A DNA stretch of 57,645 nucleotides, taken from the NCBI GenBank assembly GCA_018673915.1, contig JABHBK010000041.1:1-57645 (forward strand). The letters are read 5' to 3'. The notes below the pieces were generated by a model. The model was not told the DNA's origin. It was given only the letters and a program-made list of their open reading frames with translations, and did no database searches. Source of the stretch: Nitrospina sp. (GTDB lineage: Bacteria; Nitrospinota; Nitrospinia; Nitrospinales; VA-1). Positions 54,485 to 57,645 of the stretch are shown here, in pieces; the first letter of the stretch is position 1; every line of letters starts with the position of its first letter. Position numbers and translations under genes: made by a program.

Positions 54485-55918
54485 TTAGAACTTTACGTCA
54501 AATGAGACATAAGCCCAGTCAGCGCTATTTGCAGGTGCGCCGGTTTGCAGATTAAACAGCTCCTCTGCAGCAAAAATAGAATAACCCGCAGAAATAACCG
54601 TGTTCGCATTGTACTTGTGAATGAGAGCAAGATCGATCTCTGTTCCCAAGTCTTCATCAACACTATTGGTTAGTGCTTGTTGACGAGCAAACGGGTTAGA
54701 ACTTGGGTCAACTTCAGTTTCGAACTTATGCCAAGCAGCTTTGATCGTCCAGCCGGGCATAGGTTGAAGAGAAGCTTTGACAGCCAAATCGGTCAGACCG
54801 AGGTTCTGTGTTCCGTGAGTGATGTTGTTCAAGAACAGATCCATGTGACCATAGAACTTGTGACCCGTATCAAACAGGGTGTTGAAAGTTCCATAATCGC
54901 TACTTGCAAGGTCACTGTCATCGGTACCAGAAAGCTGGTCATACCAGATGGTCAGGCTTGGTTTCATGGCAACATTGTTGAACTTTTTACCAATGCGTAC
55001 ACCGAACATATAAGCGTCACGGTCTACTGCAGTTAAGCTTCCACCTGCCTGAACGTAGTCTAAACCGCCAGCAGTATTAAATCGTGTTGCATCAGCAATA
55101 GCGTCTCCACCCTGGTAGTAATACTCACCACGGTAGTCAATTCCGAAGAGCTGACCTGCCTGGCGAAAACCAACGGTGTAAATATTGTTGTCTGTTCCGC
55201 TACATACCGTTCCAGTGGTCAATCCACATTCATCACTGAGAAAAACACCATAGACAGAAAGATTGCCGCCGAGAATACCTTGGAAGTTGGCGCGTAATAG
55301 ATGAACGTCAATGTCATTATCATCTTCTGTGGTATCAGTACGACCATCTTCATTAGCCAAAACATAAGCGTAGGTCAAAGTATGATTGCCATGTTTGTGA
55401 TCCAAACGAATGGCATCATGCGTCTGGGCACCTGTGGTCCAACCGGTGTGTCCGAAGAGGCGGTGACCATCCAGAACAACTTGTTGCCGTCCCAATTTCA
55501 AATCTACAGGGAGGCTGGCAAAGTTTTTCAGGGTGAAATATGCCTGATGCAAACCAACGCTGGCATCTGCGTCACTCGGTGAGAAAGAAGAATTTCCAGA
55601 ACCACCGCCTGAACCTGCATTGGCTGTGTTCAAGTCATTACCCCAAGTTCTGTTGCTTTGCATCTGAATGAAGGCACTGGTGCTGTCATTCACATTGACG
55701 TTAGCGTTAAGACGAACTCGGGTAGCGATGAAATCATCTCCGTCCGAATCATTCAGAAACTTCCTTGTTGAGTTGTTAGCTGCAGAGGTGTGCTCGTTGT
55801 ACCCCCAGCGAGAGCGAACCTGGCCGCTAAAGGTTACGTCTGCGGCCTGTGCAATCTCGGTCGCTACAAAAAACGCGACGACCGTGAGAGCGGCTGCTGT
55901 CAAAAAATTCTTTTTCAT
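54485..55918 (-). CDS. Outer-membrane porin, alginate-export type
   Basis: A 477-residue beta-barrel. The signal peptide (MKKNFLTAAALTVVAFFVATEIAQA, cleaved before ADVTF) is followed by amphipathic strands, the early motif FSGQVRSRWGYNE, QAYFTLKN near 125 and LKLGRQQVVLDGHRLFGHTGW near 150, as in alginate_export/AlgE-like outer-membrane proteins. It ends in an aromatic residue (SFDVKF), the usual beta-signal. Start is 55918, where GGAGGAG precedes the ATG by about six bases. A strong terminator and good ribosome site suggest high expression. The substrate is unknown. Confidence 0.88.
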   Translation of the reverse strand: MKKNFLTAAALTVVAFFVATEIAQAADVTFSGQVRSRWGYNEHTSAANNSTRKFLNDSDGDDFIATRVRLNANVNVNDSTSAFIQMQSNRTWGNDLNTANAGSGGGSGNSSFSPSDADASVGLHQAYFTLKNFASLPVDLKLGRQQVVLDGHRLFGHTGWTTGAQTHDAIRLDHKHGNHTLTYAYVLANEDGRTDTTEDDNDIDVHLLRANFQGILGGNLSVYGVFLSDECGLTTGTVCSGTDNNIYTVGFRQAGQLFGIDYRGEYYYQGGDAIADATRFNTAGGLDYVQAGGSLTAVDRDAYMFGVRIGKKFNNVAMKPSLTIWYDQLSGTDDSDLASSDYGTFNTLFDTGHKFYGHMDLFLNNITHGTQNLGLTDLAVKASLQPMPGWTIKAAWHKFETEVDPSSNPFARQQALTNSVDEDLGTEIDLALIHKYNANTVISAGYSIFAAEELFNLQTGAPANSADWAYVSFDVKF

Positions 55919-56119
55919 GCTTGTCTCCTCCAAGTTTTGTTGATGACTAACTACTTCGATAAACTGTTTATAAATCCAGCAAACTTTTAAATAAACTTTG
56001 CGCTAAAATCTAATAGTTATGAAAAACCACATAAATCGCTAAAAAGATACCACTAAGCCAAATAAAAATCAAAGGTTATTTGACCTTTTCACCAAATTTT
56101 TCAAACCCCAAACCGGTTA

Positions 56120-57645
56120 TTATTGCTTGACAGGCCAATTATAACTGGAAAGGGTGCTGAAGACCTTTTTAGAAAGAAGGTCTTTATCCGTCCTGAGAAT
56201 ATAAACTTCGGCCCCATTTTTATTGGGGATCACCCGGAACGATGCCAGAAAGCCTTTTTGTTTACTGGATTCAAAAGCTTTCTCAAAACCTTCTCCGGTG
56301 AGCCTCAGCAAGGCCAAGCCTGAATTCTCTACCACCACCAGCCTGTCTAGCAAGCCATTACCTAAGTTACTGTTCATAGGTAAAAACAGGTAACGATCGG
56401 CCCCCACTTCTGCAAACTGCAAGCGGCCCTTAAAGCGGACCGGCTCACCTTGCCGGATCACTCCACTGATTTCCTCTTTGACCCCAAGATCCATCAGGCG
56501 GGGGTCGTGACCGTAGTAATCGCTTGATTTTACTACCAGTCGCCCTTTCGAGGAATATACTCTTAAATGGTAATTATTGTCAAGCACTATCGTTTCAGTA
56601 ATCCCATTTCTGTTCAAATCCTGTTGCGTCAGCCCATAGAGGATAAAGTGTTTGCCGTATACTTCCGGTGTATTCAGTTCGGGGCCTTGCCGGTATTTTC
56701 CATTTTTAAAGATGACCTTTTTTATCGGCCCTTGAAATGGGTTTTGGAATCCGGGACTTTGGGACATTAAACTGGGTTTCTTTCCCATTGGCCTCATGAC
56801 CCGAAAATAATGGTTTGCATCCTTCCATATATAGTGGAAACCTTTTTGTTTTGGCTTGGTTTCCAAGGCAAAAGATTGCAGGTTATCGCCAACCTGATTG
56901 GTAACGAAAATCTCATCCCGGCCATTGCCGTTTATATCTGCTACATCTACGGCGAGAAAATGGTTAGAGATTTTACTGGTCTTGACCGTACCGATTTTCC
57001 TCATGATGCCTTTTTTGCTCTCAAAGATCATGACCCGGTAACGGTCGATGAGCACGAACTCGTTTTTACCATCGCCGTTTAAATCGCCGACATCAAAATC
57101 GACCACCTCATAAGGGAATTCCTGTTTGCTGATATATTTGAGCAGGTCTTGCTTCCCTTGAAAGCTGGTTTGCGTTCTCGCTTGGCTCTCCCTGGGGGCA
57201 TCCTGAGCCGGGAGGTCATCGGACATGATGTTGGCCTGTTTTTTCAGGGACCCATCCACGGCGGAAACCAGCTTGTAGTTCAGCGCCATTTTTCCCTTAA
57301 CAGTCCGGATACTGGGAACCAGAATGAAATTTGCCTGAACTTTGCCATGCAGTTTCTTCAGGTTCCTGGACTGTAAGGCAGACTTGATGTTAAGTTTTTC
57401 ATCGATCATCCAAAGTCCCAGGTCGAAAGCAGGGACTTCAAATCGTGGGTGCTTGTTTATACGGGATTCCAGGTTGAAACGCAGGCGGTCAATATTGATT
57501 TTCTTTTTGGTTTTTACTTGAGGGGGTGCCACCAGGAATGAGAGTTTTTGAAACGCGCTCCGCACTCCATCGCCTTCTTTCGGAAGTACGGTGGGGTCTA
57601 AAGCCCTGGCCCGCGAAAAATTTTTTCTTACCTCCAGTACTTCTA
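56120..57645 (-). CDS. FG-GAP repeat protein, 5' end outside window
   Basis: The C-terminal 508 residues of a larger protein; the frame stays open to the right edge. Repeats are DVGDLNGDGKNEFVLID, DVADINGNGRDEIFVTN and QQDLNRNGITETIVLD, Asp-rich Ca2+-binding loops of FG-GAP/VCBS beta-propeller blades. The N-terminal visible part (about 100 residues) has a CsgG/FlgT-like feel (FILVPSIRTVKGKMALNYKLVSAVDG). It is probably exported. It is upstream of the porin gene on the same strand but separated by about 200 bases. Confidence 0.75.
   Translation of the reverse strand, partial: EVLEVRKNFSRARALDPTVLPKEGDGVRSAFQKLSFLVAPPQVKTKKKINIDRLRFNLESRINKHPRFEVPAFDLGLWMIDEKLNIKSALQSRNLKKLHGKVQANFILVPSIRTVKGKMALNYKLVSAVDGSLKKQANIMSDDLPAQDAPRESQARTQTSFQGKQDLLKYISKQEFPYEVVDFDVGDLNGDGKNEFVLIDRYRVMIFESKKGIMRKIGTVKTSKISNHFLAVDVADINGNGRDEIFVTNQVGDNLQSFALETKPKQKGFHYIWKDANHYFRVMRPMGKKPSLMSQSPGFQNPFQGPIKKVIFKNGKYRQGPELNTPEVYGKHFILYGLTQQDLNRNGITETIVLDNNYHLRVYSSKGRLVVKSSDYYGHDPRLMDLGVKEEISGVIRQGEPVRFKGRLQFAEVGADRYLFLPMNSNLGNGLLDRLVVVENSGLALLRLTGEGFEKAFESSKQKGFLASFRVIPNKNGAEVYILRTDKDLLSKKVFSTLSSYNWPVKQ

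Overview
The window looks like chromosomal DNA of a Gram-negative bacterium of moderate GC. The outer-envelope genes (alginate-export-type porin, SurA-like periplasmic chaperone, lipid-linked glycan genes), hopanoid and carotenoid genes, futalosine-route menaquinone synthesis (mqnC) and many radical SAM/SPASM, TPR, NHL and cupredoxin proteins would fit a marine lineage such as Nitrospinota. That assignment is an inference from gene content; no rRNA or marker comparison was possible. I found no tRNA, rRNA, CRISPR array, prophage or intact insertion sequence.

Layout. 1-4420 (mostly minus): partial yciH, a degraded ORF, a secreted DUF4399 protein, phosphomannomutase/phosphoglucomutase, a trypsin-like protease and an SDR. 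4466-13174: a small membrane protein, a 2Fe-2S ferredoxin, cysN/C and cysD, a DUF2851 protein overlapping cysS, and a TPR-cupredoxin protein. 13503-19364 (plus): two-domain dCTP deaminase-like protein, scpB, an RluB/RsuA-type synthase, a FlgT/CsgG-like exported protein, an AI-2E-type permease and a tyrosine recombinase lacking its catalytic C-terminus. 19497-26725 (minus): mqnC, VOC protein, parvulin, cobA-hemD fusion, rsmA, pdxA, pckA. 26914-37882: a spermidine-synthase-like protein, a 1196-residue NHL/coiled-coil protein, two radical SAM/SPASM proteins and a 1132-residue GT-C/TPR/GT2 fusion. 38234-41367 (plus): prfB with a programmed +1 frameshift, an MBL-fold hydrolase and a membrane protein. 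41387-47896: envelope-glycan genes, including a GT4 gene split by a frameshift in a run of nine A. 48155-50660: two proteins made only of cyclic-nucleotide-binding domains and a LOG protein. 50987-57645: twin 65-residue membrane proteins, cruF-like and hpnA genes, a SurA/PpiC isomerase, a porin with a strong terminator, and a partial FG-GAP protein.

The main themes are sulfate activation (ferredoxin, cysD, cysN with a degenerate APS-kinase domain), cofactor synthesis (mqnC, cobA-hemD, pdxA), translation (cysS, prfB, rsmA, rluB) and envelope sugars (mannomutase, GT-C, GT2 and GT4 enzymes, DUF2304, epimerase). The best candidate for something undescribed is the block of NHL double-propeller protein plus two SPASM proteins at 27847-34227. 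Several families of short palindromic or interspersed repeats lie between genes. One pair of roughly 125-nt elements sits upstream of the broken recombinase and of the twin small membrane proteins.
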